A stretch of 64,000 bases of DNA from Hyperoodon ampullatus (GCA_949752795.1 OX457063.1:66363783-66427782), one strand, 5' to 3'. Positions 1-12,716 are shown, numbered from the stretch's first letter. Program-made: numbers and translations. The notes: generated from the letters alone by a model not told the origin.

Positions 1-53
1 ATATCAGAATGAGAAAGCAAAAAAAAAAATCCTGTTTAAAATCATATAAAAAA

Positions 54-269
54 GGGTTTCCCTGGTGGCGCAGTGGTTGAGAGTCTGCCTGCCAATGCAG
101 GGGACGTGGGTTCGTGCCCTGGTCTGGGAAGATCCCACATGCCACGGAGCGACTGGGCCCGTGAGCCATGGCCACTGAGCCTGCACGTCCGGAGCCTGTG
201 CTCCGCAACGGGAGAGGCCACAACAGTGAGAGGCCCGCGTACCACAAAAAAAAAAAAAAAAGCAAACAA
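54..269 (+). mobile_element. CHR-2 type tRNA-derived SINE
   Basis: The tRNA-like head begins at 'gggtttccctggtggcgcag', with the A-box-like stretch in 'tggcgcagtgg' and a degenerate B box 'gggttcgtgccc'. The body ends in an A-rich tail from about 245. Imperfect 16 bp duplications flank it at 38-53 and 270-285 (one mismatch). It is inserted in L1 ORF2 sequence, so it is younger than that L1. Pol III transcribed by family; no coding capacity. Confidence 0.93.
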
Positions 270-1590
270 AAAATCACATAAAAAAAAGGAAATTGAAGAT
301 GATTCAAAGAAGTGGAAAGACATCCCATGCTCTTGGATTAGAAGAGTTAATATAGTTAAAATGGCCATACTACCCAAAGCAATCTATACATTTAATGCAA
401 TCCCTATCAAATTACCCATGACATTTTTCACAGAACTGGAACAAATAATCTTAAATTTTATATGGAACCACAAAAGACACAGAATTGCCAAAGCAATCCT
501 GAGGAAAAAGAACGAAGCTGGAGGCACAACCCTCCCTGACCTCTGACAATACTACAAAGCTACAGTAATCAAAACAGTGTGGTATTGGCACAAATACAGA
601 TATATGGATCAGTGGAACAGAATAGAGCACCCAGAAATATACCCACACACCTAAGGTCAATTAATCTTCAACAAGGGAGGCAAGAATAGACAATGAAGAA
701 AAGACAGTCTCTTTAGCAAGTAATGTTGGGAAAGCTGGACAGCCACATGTAAATCAATGAAGTTAGAACACTCCCTCACACCATACACAAAAATAAACTC
801 AAAATGGCTTAAAGATTTAAATAAAAGACATGACACCATAAGACTCCTAGAAGAGAACATAGGCAAAACATTCTCTGACATAAATCGTAGCAGTGTTTTT
901 TTAGCTCATTCTCCCAAGGCAATAGAAATAAAAGCAATAATAAACAAATGGGACCTAGTCAAATTTACAAGCTTTTGCACAGCAAAGGAAACCATCAACA
1001 AAACAGAAAAACAACCTAAGGAATGGGAGAAAATATTTGCAAATGATGTAACTGACAAGGGCTTAATTTCCAAAATATACAAACAGCTCATACAGCTCAA
1101 AAACAACAAGAAAATCCAATCAAAAAATGGGCAGAAGACCTAAATAGACATTTCTCCAAAGAAGACATACAGATGGCCAAGAGACACATGAAAAGATTCT
1201 CAACATCACTAATTCTTAGAGAATGCAAATCAAAACTACAATGAGATATCATCTCACACTGGTCAGACTGGCCATCATCAAGAAGTCTACAAATAATAAA
1301 TGCTAGAGAGGGTGTGGAGAAAAAGGAATCCTCCTACATTGTTGGTTGGAATGTATTGAATAAATAGGTGCAGCCACTATGGAGAACACTTTGGAGGTTC
1401 CTTAAAAAAAACTAAAAATGGAGTTACCATATGAGCCAGCAATCCCACTACTGGGCATGTATCCAGAAAAAACGAAAGCTATAATTAGAAAAGATACATG
1501 CACTTCAGTGTTCATAGTGGCACTATTTACAATAGCCAAGACATGGAAGCAACCTAAGTGTCCATCAACATGAATGGATAAAGAAGATGT

Positions 1591-1612
1591 GGTGTGTGTG
1601 TGTATATATATG

Positions 1613-1660
<48 letters not shown>

Positions 1661-1700
1661 TACATACATACATACATACATACATACATACATACATACA
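1591..1700. repeat. Compound (TG)n(TA)n(CA)n(CATA)n microsatellite
   Basis: Tract of TG, then TA, then CA, then about ten CATA units inside the ORF2 end of the L1. It replaces the short ATATATA present at the same place in the other L1 copies. Its reading frames give spurious tyrosine/cysteine-rich or histidine/threonine-rich proteins. Confidence 0.95.
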
Positions 1701-2139
1701 GTGGAATCTTAGCTGTAAAAAAGAATGAAATAATGCCATTTGCAGCAACATGGATGGACCTAGAGATTATCATACTAAGTGAAGTAAGACAGAAAGACAT
1801 ATGATATCACTTATATGTGGAATCTAAAAAAAATGATACAAATGAACTTATTTACAAAACAAAGAGACTCACAGACACAGAACACATGGTTACCAAAGGA
1901 GGGGGGGATATACACTGGGAGTATGGGATTAACAGGTGTACACTATCATGTATAAGATAAACAACAAGGATTTACTGTATAGCACAGGGAACTATGTTCA
2001 GTATCTTGTAATAACCTCTAATGGAAAAAATTCTGTAAAAGAATATATATGTATGTGCAACTGAATCACTTTGTTGTACACCAGAAACTAACACAACATT
2101 GTAAATCAACTATATTTCAATAAAAAAATTTTTTTAAAA

Positions 2140-3982
2140 AGGAAGTAAAGGTGTACTGTCTGTCATTCTGGGACAATCCCTGGTGGTTCCTGATGATCCC
2201 TACTCTTCAAGTGCTAGTGGGTCATCTCTTTAAAGATCAAGTTCAAGCACTTTTCCTTGGATTTGATATTTTGAGCTGCACGTGGCTAGTGAGGATTTGT
2301 AATCTAGACAAGACTGGATCTCTTTTTCTTCTTTCTCTCTTTCTACATGTATGTTCTAACATCACATTTTCTTCATTATCCAAGGCTCTTACAATTTGTG
2401 ATTTTCTTTCCCCTAGAACATTTTTACATTTCTTGCATTTATTGTGAATCTGCATTTTGTTTTACTTCTTCAGCTCTTATCTGTGAATAATTTGTTTTTT
2501 CCCAACTTATGATGGTTACTATTTTTTCACATTTACTCTCAGCTACACTAGTTTGGTGATCTATTTCCTCCTTCAGTTGTGACTCTTATCACTTTGAGAC
2601 TACTTTACATCAACTTTGTCTTTCTAGTTATATTAAAATAAGAGTTTTCTGGACTTGTTTTTGCTCCTGTTGTATTCTAATGGAACATTACTTTGGTATC
2701 AAGGAGTTGATATAAAGTTGTAGAGCAATAAATGGGTAATATAAACATTTATAATGAATAAGGTTTCCTCTAGCAAATAAGAAAATAATTATCTACTTAA
2801 TTATCTGATTTAATTATTTTTGGTCCCTGTGTGTAAATGAATAGACATAATAAATAGTACATAGGTCAAATCTTTTTTGTCTTCCATTTTAAATGCTCAA
2901 GCAGAGATTTGAATACCAGCATGCAATTTCACTAAATTTGTGTGAATGACGTTTGGACAAAGGAATGATCGGACTCTGGCTCCCATGAGGAAAAATTGAG
3001 TAAAGCCTTGTAACTTCACTTCTGGAATGCCAGGCACATAATATAATCTGGGAGACATATTTTGTCTGTAAAGATCATAATTAGATTTGCTGAACCAACT
3101 ATCCAAAAGATTGTCTGAAAAATACTACTGAACCTCAGGCAGGAAGAAAGGAATCGTTAGGAGACTGCTACCCTGGGGTTAACCACTTAGGGAGTAAGTT
3201 TTGCATATGCTGCCTATAAGAACAGGAGAGTAATTACACATTTTGGAATTCTTAGAGAGTACTCATTAAGTCACAGATTCTTCTTTGAAAAGAAGAATGA
3301 ATAAAATTAGATTTTACTTTAAACTTAAGTTATTTTAAATGAAACATTTATACACAATAAGAACATAAGCACCATTTGCATTCCCTATTTTCATGTCTGA
3401 TCCTTGCCAGTAGACAGACTGAACTTAGTTGTAATGAGGGGGCTTCAAACCACTACCATATTGTGGTTGCTTTGTTCGTTTGGCATTGCTTGGCCACTTG
3501 TCAAAGGACTTTTAAGGAGGATGGGGATTATCAAGTAGCAACTCCAAAAATACCTACCAGACAATGAGAAATTATTAATATCTTATGTCATTATTCTGGC
3601 TGCTGGTGTGACTTTTAATGCTCAAGAATTTTTGTTTTAGAAAATTATGTGACACCATAGCTGATATATTAAGATAAAGACCATAGTTGAACGGACCTTT
3701 TTCTTTTTTATGCCATCCCATATGATCCCATGCTCCCAGATAAATACAGTTGAAGGGATTTCATTCTCACAGTGAAAATTAGTGTGTGTGTGTGTTTTTT
3801 TTTCTAGCTGGGCTTTTTCCCCCCAAATGGGAGTATGGTTAAGCTCAGTCGTGCTGAGTGATTTGTATGCACTTGGGTTGAACAATGAAAATGGTTTACT
3901 CTTAGCTCTCTGGTTGATTATTGCTCTGTGTTTGATGTTTCAGACTTTAGATTCTGTGAGGTGGGAGAGAGGGACTGAGAGC
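2140..3982. other. Unassigned non-coding stretch
   Basis: AT-rich DNA with no recognised repeat, exon or RNA gene. A short TG run lies at 3782-3795. The longest open frames, about 60-100 codons, show no recognisable domain. Ancient, diverged repeats could be hidden here. Confidence 0.5.
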
Positions 3983-3997
3983 AAAAACATGAACGGG

Positions 3998-4218
3998 GGC
4001 TTCCCTGGTGGCGCATTGGTTGGGAGTCCGCCTGCCGATGCAGGGGACACGGGTTCGTGCCCCAGTCCGGGAGGATCCCACGTGCCGCGGAGCGGCTGGG
4101 CCCGTGAGCCATGGCCGCTGAGCCTGCGCGTCCAGAGCCTGTGCTCCGCAACAGGAGGGGCCGCAACGGTGAGAGGCCCGTGTACCGCAAAGGGGAAAAA
4201 CAAAAAAACAACAACAAA
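3998..4218 (+). mobile_element. CHR-2 type tRNA-derived SINE
   Basis: Full-length copy beginning 'ggcttccctggtggcgcatt' and ending in an A-rich tail broken by C residues. It is flanked by 16 bp imperfect duplications at 3983-3998 and 4219-4234 (two mismatches). The GC-rich body gives several meaningless open frames on both strands. Confidence 0.94.
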
Positions 4219-4234
4219 AAAAACATAAATGGGG

Positions 4235-4450
4235 CCATGCGAGAGAGCACAAGTCAGAGCAAGGGATGTGAGGGAAGTGAAAGGGAGAAGACAGTGCGAC
4301 AGTGAGGGGGTGAGAAAGTGATCAATGGGGGGTGTCAAGAGGAGAAAGAGAGACACACACAGACACAGGGAGAGGGAGGGAGGGAAAGAGAGAAAGAGAA
4401 TATGCAAAAACAAGCACCAGGGAGGGAGGGAGTGGAGAGAGAGATAATGG
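4235..4450. repeat. Purine-rich (GA) low-complexity tract
   Basis: The top strand is strongly biased to G and A, with gagaga and gggagg runs and a short CA run near 4354-4365. It directly follows the SINE's downstream duplication. No gene is seen. Confidence 0.8.
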
Positions 4451-5432
4451 AAGGTTGGGAGTCAAGTCTGAGAGGTCTTGTTTGTTATGACCCTTGGTAA
4501 CTTCCTGAATTCCCTCTTGGTGAGTGATTGTGGAGCAAATACAAGTTTATTGTGTGCCATTTAATAAACGGAAAATCACTTGAGAGACAAGTAGCAAGCT
4601 TACCTGTCTGGGTTAAATTTCTTTGGTTTCCACTAAGTCCATGCTTTCAGATCCTGAACTTGGGTCCTGAGCTGTGTTAATCATTACTTAATATTTATAT
4701 GGAAATGAGGTTACCCTGTTGCAAGTCCCAGTTTCAATCAGTAAGTAATTATGAAAACTAGTCTTAAAGATGCTGTGATAGGGTCTTGCTTTCCAGGCAG
4801 TAATTAAACCTCTCAGCTATCCTCGGGGGTTGGTTTTTTTTTTCCTTCTAGTTATTTTTTCCCCCTAAACTTAGTTTCTGCAGGTGGGAAAAGATAACGA
4901 GTTGCTGCCGAATGAGGGATTCATTAGTTGAAGTAAAGGTTTTATCAAGAGAAGGAGGGAATGAACAGGATACCTTAAAGCTGCAGAAAAGAAAAAGAAT
5001 ATCTGCTTTATTTTGGCCCCAAAGAAAGAATTTTTTAAAAAGTGTGAACAGAACCTTTAAAACTCAGGTGTTTTCATAGGAGTATTTTTGAGTCAGATCC
5101 CAAAACATGGAGCTAAATCTCCGTCTTCAGTGGGAGCCAACCAGAAATGCTTGCCAGTTTCAGTTTTTGGCATTTAGTAAGCAGGTGCTCAAAAATAGCA
5201 ACACATAATAATAATTATTATTATTATCAGCATCCACAAAGTGCCATGGGGGCTGAGCATTATCACAGAAGTGGAGGCTGTAAGACTTGTAGGCACGCTG
5301 CTCTGGTGGCACCAGGCCCCATTGCCGCCTGTTCTCTCCTCCCTCCCCCCAAAAGAGAACCTCTCCTGCTGGAAGAGCTGGGCAAAACCACTTCAGAAGT
5401 GCTTAAAATATGAAGGTTTATGGTGTAGATGT
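4451..5432. other. Unassigned non-coding stretch
   Basis: No repeat or exon recognised apart from a short (TAA)n-type tract at about 5205-5228 and a T-rich patch near 4836-4860. Confidence 0.45.
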
Positions 5433-5446
5433 AGGCACTATTCTTT

Positions 5447-5661
5447 TTTTTTTTTTTTTTTTTTTTTGCCGTACGCGGGCCTCTCACTGCTGTGGCCTAT
5501 CCCGTTGCGGAGCACAGGCTCCAGACGCACAGGCTCAGTGGCCATGGCTCATGCGCCAAGCCGCTCCGCGGCATGTGGGATCCTCCCGGACCGGGGCACG
5601 AACCCGTGTCCCCTGCATCGGCAGGCGGGCTCCCAACCACTGCGCCACCAGGGAAGCCCCC
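5447..5661 (-). mobile_element. CHR-2 type tRNA-derived SINE
   Basis: Reverse-orientation copy: poly(T) on the left, then the body, then the tRNA-like head ending 'ccaccagggaagcccc'. A perfect 14 bp target duplication 'aggcactattcttt' lies at 5433-5446 and 5662-5675. Confidence 0.96.
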
Positions 5662-5772
5662 AGGCACTATTCTTTAGCTTTACATATGTGAAAGCTGCAG
5701 TCTCAACAGGATGTTAGAAAGGAGGCTCTTCATGTGCACACCATACACAGGAACTCACAGTGGAGGGAGGTA

Positions 5773-5905
5773 GGGTTGCCAGGTAAAATACAGGATGCCC
5801 AGTTACACTTGAGTTTCAGATAAACAATGAATACAACATTATTCGTTGGTTATCTGAAATTCAAATTTCAGCCGCCTGTGTTTTTATTTGCTAAACTGGC
5901 AACCC
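5773..5905. mobile_element. Palindromic non-autonomous DNA transposon (MITE) relic
   Basis: The ends are inverted copies: the left begins 'gggttgccaggtaaaatac' and the right ends '...tttgctaaactggcaaccc'. Inner parts ('tttcagataaacaatgaat' and 'attcgttggttatctgaaa') are also roughly complementary, so the whole element can fold. This is a known kind of mammalian palindromic repeat; MER53 is my best guess for the family, unconfirmed. No transposase is encoded. Confidence 0.65.
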
Positions 5906-6272
5906 AGGTTGCATCACCTCTGTTGGGGAGTGCTAGACCCTAACAACCCCAGCTGGGCAGTGATCGAGCCTGTTAATTTCCAGGGCTGTAATGTGTTCAT
6001 CTGTTCTAAGATTCTTGTGCCTTCTTCCAGAAGCTAGCGTAGATTTAACAGGGAATAATTGTAAAAGGAAGCAGGCAGAGTTTTTGGATCACATATCATC
6101 AGAGATTTATCAAAGTTAGCGTAGGCAATAAAACAAGCCTCTTTTATAAATTAGGCTGTTTTACTGACTTTGGGAAAAGTCAATGGCTGTTGATCCATCA
6201 GTAAGAAATACAAGTGAGCTTGAATCTAAACATCAGCAGTTTTCTTGGATTATTTGGTTATTTCATCATGTA
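5906..6272. other. Unassigned non-coding stretch
   Basis: No repeat, exon or RNA gene recognised between the MITE relic and the next SINE. Confidence 0.4.
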
Positions 6273-6287
6273 CCCTACATGATTTTT

Positions 6288-6500
6288 TTTATTATTATTT
6301 TTTTTTGTGTGGTACGCAGGCCTCTCACTGTTGTGGCCTCTCCTGTTGTGGAGCACAGGTTCCGGACGCGCAGGCTCAGCGGCCATGGCTCTCGGGCCCA
6401 GCCGCTCTGCGGCATGTGGGATCTTCCCGGACCGGGGCACGAACCCGTGTCCCCTGCATCGGCAGGCGGACTCTCAACCACTGCGCCACCAGGGAAGCCC
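6288..6500 (-). mobile_element. CHR-2 type tRNA-derived SINE
   Basis: Reverse copy with a T-tail broken by 'attattattt', a full body and a head at the right end. A perfect 15 bp duplication 'ccctacatgattttt' lies at 6273-6287 and 6501-6515. The intact duplication points to a fairly recent insertion. Confidence 0.96.
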
Positions 6501-6515
6501 CCCTACATGATTTTT

Positions 6516-8719
6516 AATGTACAGACGCAAGATTTATTTAGTGAGGAAATAGGACGGAGTCTAATTTTTAAAAAAATCGTTAAGTCAAATACTGCATTTT
6601 TGATTACTTTGAAGCAGTATCGTTTAAAGATCTTGCCAATAAAAATTGTGAGTAATTGCTTACTTGTTATAACTTTGCCTTTTGTTCACTTTTTGAGGGT
6701 GTTAGCATAGAGTGGTGGAAAATCTTGGGAGTTAAGAGACCTAGTCTCGGTGCTCTCTCTGAATTATTTCCTTTGTGAGCAGGTACCAGTGAGTATACAT
6801 GCTGAGTTTCATTCTGAATTCCTGAGACTTAAATTTTCTGAGGTTTCCCTAACTTTCATGTTCTCAACCTGATGTGGATCCATGTTGCTGAAAGCTGTTT
6901 TCCTTGCGTGAGTTGTATGGGACATGACCAAGGAAATTTTAAAAATAAGTTTGATTTCTTGCATTGCTTTTGTAAATTAAGCTTATCTATCATATAAGTA
7001 CACGAAACTTTGACTTATCTCTCGATTGATCATTGATACGTATATAGATATATCTAGCTATAGATATATAGATTATTTTTTAATCATGCTGCATTGAGTG
7101 GAAAGTTTAAGACAAATGAGATGATGGGACTTTGATGCACTGCCACATCCTGCACTTTTAGAAGGTTCCCAAATGCCTTTCCCACATATTGAACTGTCAC
7201 AGCAATGATCAGTGGCTTAGAATGCCTCCTGAGTTCCTGACCCGTTGCCAAAACAAGCGCTGAAGTAAATGTTTCCTGATGTCCAGTGACCGTTAATGCC
7301 CCCCATATCCAACTGGTTATGAGCTGAGATTTTGAAGGTGTACTGCCTATACTTAAGGGAAATCTATAAAGAAGCTTTGCTATTTTGGTCCATTGGACTA
7401 GGGAGGGCAAGTAAAGCCCTTCAGAGGGACAGAAGCACTTCTCTTATATCTGTTTCTTCAGAGACCAGAGTGGGTCTCTGAACTGCCTGATGACTCTCAT
7501 GGGAGGATCACACCAGTGCCAGCAGGAGACAAGCCATGTTCTAAGATTCCCCCCAGGCTTCGAACCCAGTAGAACCCTAAGACTGTTAGATACCATATCT
7601 CTGAATAATGACGTGAGCTGTGGTAACCTGGATGTAGCGGGGCCCATTTCAGTCTTCCCACAGTTCTCCAAAGCTCTGTGTGTGGCACCAGGGGCAATGC
7701 CTAGTCTAGGATCAAATGCCTTCTTTTATTGTGGCTGATCTTCAGGAATACAAGTCTTAAACCTACGCACTTGTAAAACTTTATTTTCCCAAAGACTGAA
7801 AGGAAAGCTGGCATTCAAGGTGAGACACCCACCCCCACTTGGCCCAGGATTAGAGCTAGACCACTTGTAAGCTTGTTAGCACAGCAGTGTGATATTTAAT
7901 AGATAGGTGGCCAGGGGCTTTGGTCAGGGGCTACTTCTTAGATTCATGCAGGCTGTCTAGAGCCATTCTCACCAGTGGTCCCTCTACTGTTTGAGTGCTG
8001 TTGTTCTGAATGAGGGTTTGTCCTCATTCTATTCAGTGTGAGGAATTTCATATTTTTTCTCTAAAGAGAACCATTTATACCCATTTGTTTCCTGTTAGGA
8101 AAAAATTGATTACTGATGTTGCCAGGGGCTGCTGGAGAGGGATGGGGTGTGGTGGAGTAAGTCACAGTCTAAACTGGATGATGCCGTATTTTAAAGTTAC
8201 CCTGAAGTTATAGCCTCTTCTCCTTGGGGCCCACGTGTGATCCCGGAATGCTTCTCAACTTAGTGTTCCAAGCAGTCACTGCTAATCAGTTGGCTTTGAT
8301 TCATGAGGTGATGCCAGTTTGCCACTTCTGTTTTAGGAGAATTATTTTCTCTGTTTCCTTCTCTAGAAATTTGTATTCAAAAGCAGCTCTTTGGCTCTTT
8401 TAAAGCAGGTCTTAGGTTGGTGTGCCTTGGCAGAGAAAAAGGGCCAGGGCTGGAGACAGCAGGGATTTTGATAGGGGTTGGGCATAGGAACCCTTGCTTT
8501 TTCCCCTTAAGTCCCCCTGCCCTGTCACCAAAGGGCAGTGGGTCCTTGGACTAGGCTAGAGGACCTCTTAGGAGACTTACCTTCAAGGAGATCAAACTGG
8601 TCAATATGTCTTCTTCTTGGACAAGTTTAATTCCTTCTCACTACCCTCTCCCATGGGGCTTTATGGACACTTATTATTATTTTTTTTGAAGGATGGCATT
8701 TAAAAAACCCATATATTAT
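6516..8719. other. Unassigned non-coding stretch
   Basis: About 2.2 kb without a recognised gene. There is a weak MIR-like stretch near 6705-6790 and an AT-rich patch of ATAGATATA-type repeats at 7036-7076. Antisense open frames at 7084-7410 (108 codons) and 7444-7671 (75 codons) match nothing I know and look like chance. Confidence 0.45.
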
Positions 8720-9275
8720 AAAGGACTTGAATCCAGAAAATATAAATAATCCTTAGAAATCAATAATCTTTAAAAAAAAAAAAAACTCAGTTTTTTAAAT
8801 GGACAAAATATTTGAAAAGACACTTCACCAAGAAGATGACATGAAAAATGCACAACAGCATAAGTCACTAGAGAAATGCAAATTAAGGTCACAATATATA
8901 CTGCTACACACCTACTAGAATGGCTAAAATTAAAAAGACTGCCAATACCAGAGCTGGCAAAGATGAGAAGCAAATGGATATCTCACACGTTTCCTAGTGA
9001 AAATGAAAACTGGTACAGTCACTTTACAAAACAGCTTGGAAATTTCTTATAAAGTTAAACATACACCCACCCTATGACCCAGCATTTCCACTCCTTAGAT
9101 ATTTACCCAAGAGAAATGAAAGTATATGTCCACATAGAGACTTATATTCAAATGTTAATGGGGGCCTTATTCATGACAGTCAGAAACTGAAAACAACTCA
9201 AATTTTCATCAACAGGTGAACAGATAAACAATTTGTGATACCATAATACTTGATGGACCCTTAGTTATACTTTAA
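8720..9275 (+). mobile_element. Ancient L1 (L1M type) fragment
   Basis: Diverged L1 ORF2 3' end in sense orientation. Recognisable words include 'gacaaaatatttgaaaagac', 'agagaaatgcaaattaa' and 'gacccagcatttccactcc'. Both ends are indistinct and no reading frame survives. Much more diverged than the young L1s elsewhere in the window. Confidence 0.8.
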
Positions 9276-11640
9276 AAAGGATGGCTTTGTGTAAACTTTT
9301 GTAAAAGGCTAAATGAATCCATCTTTGAGCTTAACATTTTAGAATCTTCTTTCAAAATTACCATGCAGGCTGGGCTGTGAGTTACGCAGAATTTGGAGTT
9401 TAAACAACGAAACAAATATAAATCCGCTTCCTGTCTGTGCCTGTACTAACCCAGACCCCTCTTGCCTCCTAGCTCTTTGTGGCGTTTTTAATCAGCACTC
9501 TTATTGCTTGAACCAGGGCCTGTCGGTGTTGTAATCTTGCAGAGTAGAGCTGTATCTTCAGACAAAACCCACTTGCTCAAACAATAGACCCTCTTGTCAG
9601 TTCTGTTGCTTTCAAGAATTTACCTTGACTTGATGTTCATTAGTGTGTGCCGTTGGCAAAAGAGCATACCTCCAAACTCGACTAATTACTTCACTATTCA
9701 GTAGCAGCATGACTGAAAAGAGCCTGGCCATCCCCACAAAGGGGTGCTTCTCTGCCAGAGCCAGCCTCGAATGTAGCAGGTGGCAGGGACAGGGCTAGCA
9801 CTGATGAACCCAAACCAGAGGAAATGTGGAACTTTCAAGGGAACTGTTAGTGCCTCCTTTTTTCCCAATATATTCCCCTTCCACATCCCCGTGGAAGTAC
9901 TGCTGAGCCACTGCACAGGCCAAAGGCTGGAAATTAAAAAGAGCTGGGATAGAGTGGGGGAGGAGGGACATCAGAGAGCCCTGGAAAGTCAGCCACTGAA
10001 TTTTGAATTCAGTAGTAACTGGTGGAAATGCTGAGGCTTAAGTAATGCTTGGCAAACCATCAAGTATAGTTGTGCCTGTTGTTCATTGCACAAGGGCACT
10101 GAGCCAGAGGTAAGTGGGGTCAAAGTCCAACCCCCGCTCTGTCTGGCAGAAAGCCATTGTTGGCCTGGAGAAAAGGAGGCCTTTTCCCATCGCTCGCACA
10201 GACAACGTCTTCTTACCACACCACGCACCAGCATAGGGCTCGGCTCATCTGCTCAGGGTGGGCGCCTTTCCCTAACTTCCTTAAAGGTGCTAGATGGGCT
10301 AGTAGAAGCCTTAATGCTTATCCACAGTCCTCAGAGTAGGTCAGACCTGTATGCGAATTCTTGAATCCATCCTGGCCTAGTGGCTCTCCTGAGGAGATGG
10401 GCTCTCAGAGATCCTAGAGGGCAGGAACTCCATGGCACAAGATGATTTCAGGGTGCACATGACAACACATGTAACTCTTTCAGTCCTGCTCACTAGTCAG
10501 GAAGAAGGTATCGGAGTGTTAAAAAGCACTGTCAGCAAGTGCTACAGACGCAAGGTTAGCTACCCAGCCCCGTGAGAGCTGAACTTAGACCCAGACACCT
10601 TCACTCATGGCTTTAGCATTTGTCATATTTACATTTAGAATATTCTTCTATCTATGCCAAGGGATACTGGTTTTCTACTTAAAGAAGTGAAGTAACATCT
10701 AAAATATAAGTAAATATATAAAAGAAATGAATTGATTTCTTCATTATTTTAGTCAAATCCAAGTTGTCACTGGCATGGAGTGAATTTAGGAAACATAGAT
10801 TAAGTGTGAAGAGATGAAATGTGAGAGGGAATTATTTGGGTGTGAAGAAGAGAGGCCTTCACAGTAATACAGGTTTCTGACAATTTCTGCTAACAAGAGA
10901 GTAGAAGGAAGTATTTTTACTGTTGTTGGGAGATTTGGGTTCAAATGTGCAACGGGTTTGTGTGTACTTGTTCCATAACGGAAAGCTGAGAGATTGTAGA
11001 CTGAATTTCTGAGGGTGAGACTAGAATATGTGGGATAGCTGGAGCTCTTTAGAAGTCAAGCAACTGACCCCACATTTTTATGGAGGCAAGAAAGCCAGAA
11101 AGTTCCAGAAGGGAAGCACAGCTATTAATTGATATTTGACTCAAGATCTCCCTTCCTGTGTCCCTCTCCTTCATTCTCTGTCTCAGTCTTTCTCACATAC
11201 GAGTGCACTCATACATATACACACACCCAATCCACCAGGGATTCAAATCTGCCGTCTCCCTTGTAGGAGAATTTCCTGTAGAAGCCACAATGTAAAGTAA
11301 CAGGCATGACATGGGGAACTATAAAAGCATTGTTCTTAGACCTCTTCAGCTGAAAAAAACATTCAGCTCTTGGCATGAACATGGTTGAGATGACTGCAGT
11401 AAAAGTACCGTTTTGCATCCAGTGGCACCCGTAATTTATATTTACATAAAGAAAAAAAAGTGTCCTCTGATACAATCTCAGAAAACTGCCGCCACAGGCT
11501 TTTGAAACGATTAGTTTAGACTATTTCACAGAGCATTAAGCTTAACAATGTTAGTCTGTTCCTAAATGCTCTTCAAGAAAATTTTTGCAATGAGGTCAAA
11601 ATTTAGGTTGGCAAAAGAGCAACCTCGAATAGGCAATCTC
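9276..11640. other. Unassigned non-coding stretch
   Basis: About 2.4 kb in which I recognise no repeat, exon or RNA gene. Base composition is mixed, with several moderately GC-rich patches (9700-10500). Open frames are all under 95 codons and lack domains. Confidence 0.45.
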
Positions 11641-11646
11641 ATCCTT

Positions 11647-12716
11647 TTTAAAAAAAAAAAAAACAGCTTTTTTGAGATATAATTGACCTAAAATAAACTG
11701 CACATATTTAAAGTGTACAGTTTGCTCCATTTGACATGTATATATCATGAAACAATCACCATAATCAAGAAGATGAACACATTAATCACCCCCAAATGCT
11801 TTCCTGTGCCCCTTGGTAATCCCCACCTCGCAACCCTGCTCTGTGCACCCCCTTCACAGGCAGGGAAGTGCCTCTGTCACTGTAGATTACCTTGCACTTT
11901 CTAGAATTTTATATTAAGAGTACAGTATATACTCTTTTTTTTTTTTTTTTTTTTGCGGCACGCAGGCCTCTCACTGCTGTGGCCTCTCCTGTTGCGGAGC
12001 ACAGGCTCCGGACGCGCATGCTCAGCGGCCATGGCCCACAGGCCCAGCCGCTCGGCGGCATGTGGGATCTTCCTGGACCAGGGCATGAACCCATGTCCCC
12101 TGCATTGGCAGGCGGACTCTCAACCACTGCACCACCAGGGAAGCCCCTATACTCATTTTTATCTGGCTTCTTTCAGCATAATTATTTTGAGATTCATATA
12201 CATTGTATTGCATATCATTAGTTCATTCCATTTTACTACTGAATAACATTCCATTGTATAGTTAGGCCACAATCTGTTTATCCATTCACCTGTTGATGGC
12301 CCTTTGGGTTGTTTGTAGCTTTGGGCTATTACAAATAAAGCTACTATGAACATGCGTGTACAAGTCTTCGTATGGATATATATTTTCTTTTCCCTTCGTG
12401 TAAAGCTAGAAGTGCAGTGGCTGGATCACGTGGTAGTTGTATGACTAACGAATAAACTATCACAATGTTTTCCAAAGAGTTACACCATTTTAGTTCCTCA
12501 CCAAAACGAGAGTTCTATTTCCTGGGTATGAGAGTTCCAATTCCTCTGCATCCTCGTGAACACTTGGCATGTTAGCTATTTTATCTCTTTGAAGTTTTAA
12601 TTTGCATTTCCTAACTGAGTAATGATATTGAGTATCCCTTGTGTACTATTTACCATTTGTATATCTTCTTTGATGAAGTGTCTGCATATTTTTAAAAATT
12701 GGGCTGTTTTCTCATT
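11647..12716 (-). mobile_element. Ancient L1 (L1M type), 3' end, carrying a SINE
   Basis: Antisense 3'UTR and ORF2 C-terminal region of an old L1. The left end, 'gagatataattgacctaaaa', is the 3' end after a poly(A). ORF2-type sequence follows ('attccattgtatagttagg', 'ttgatggccctttgggttg'). It stops abruptly at about 12716, where a younger L1 begins, and does not resume on that element's far side. A CHR SINE interrupts it at 11935-12147. Confidence 0.85.
11935..12147 (-). mobile_element. CHR-2 type tRNA-derived SINE
   Basis: Reverse copy with poly(T) at 11935-11954, full body and tRNA-like head. The duplications 'tatactctttttt' (11928-11940) and 'tatactcattttt' (12148-12160) differ at one base. 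Nested in the ancient L1. Confidence 0.94.

Larger units (their letters stand above)
1..2139 (+). mobile_element. L1 retrotransposon, 3' part, interrupted by a SINE
   Basis: Sense-strand L1 covering the 3' part of ORF2 and the 3'UTR. It continues beyond the left edge of the window. The reading frame is broken: one surviving piece of 128 codons (757-1143) carries L1 reverse transcriptase C-terminal sequence. The 3' end has AATAAA at 2119-2124 followed by an A/T-rich tail. A CHR SINE interrupts it at 54-269, and a long dinucleotide/tetranucleotide tract sits at 1591-1700 near the ORF2 end. The 3'UTR matches the antisense copies near 32.3, 38.6, 47.7 and 63.7 kb, so these are one lineage. Dead copy. 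Confidence 0.9.

Noticed and set aside
54..150. tRNA genes at SINE heads
   Set aside because: The heads keep box-like motifs but not a tRNA cloverleaf or a usable anticodon arm; each is joined to a SINE body and A-tail.
73..546. 157-codon frame at the left edge
   Set aside because: It reads from a SINE into L1 ORF2 across an A-tail; a fusion by chance, not a protein.
1402..1804. Tyrosine/cysteine/histidine-repeat frames
   Set aside because: Translations of the TG/TA/CA/CATA microsatellite.
3918..4413. Several 60-157 codon frames on both strands rich in Arg, Pro and Ser
   Set aside because: All come from the GC-rich CHR-2 SINE body. The same peptides recur at 5.5, 6.4, 12.0, 15.4, 23.7, 27.7, 34.2 and 56.0 kb wherever the SINE occurs.
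7084..7671. Minus-strand frames of 108 and 75 codons as a pseudogene
   Set aside because: The two frames do not join into any family I recognise, and the sequence shows no A-tail or target duplication typical of a processed copy.
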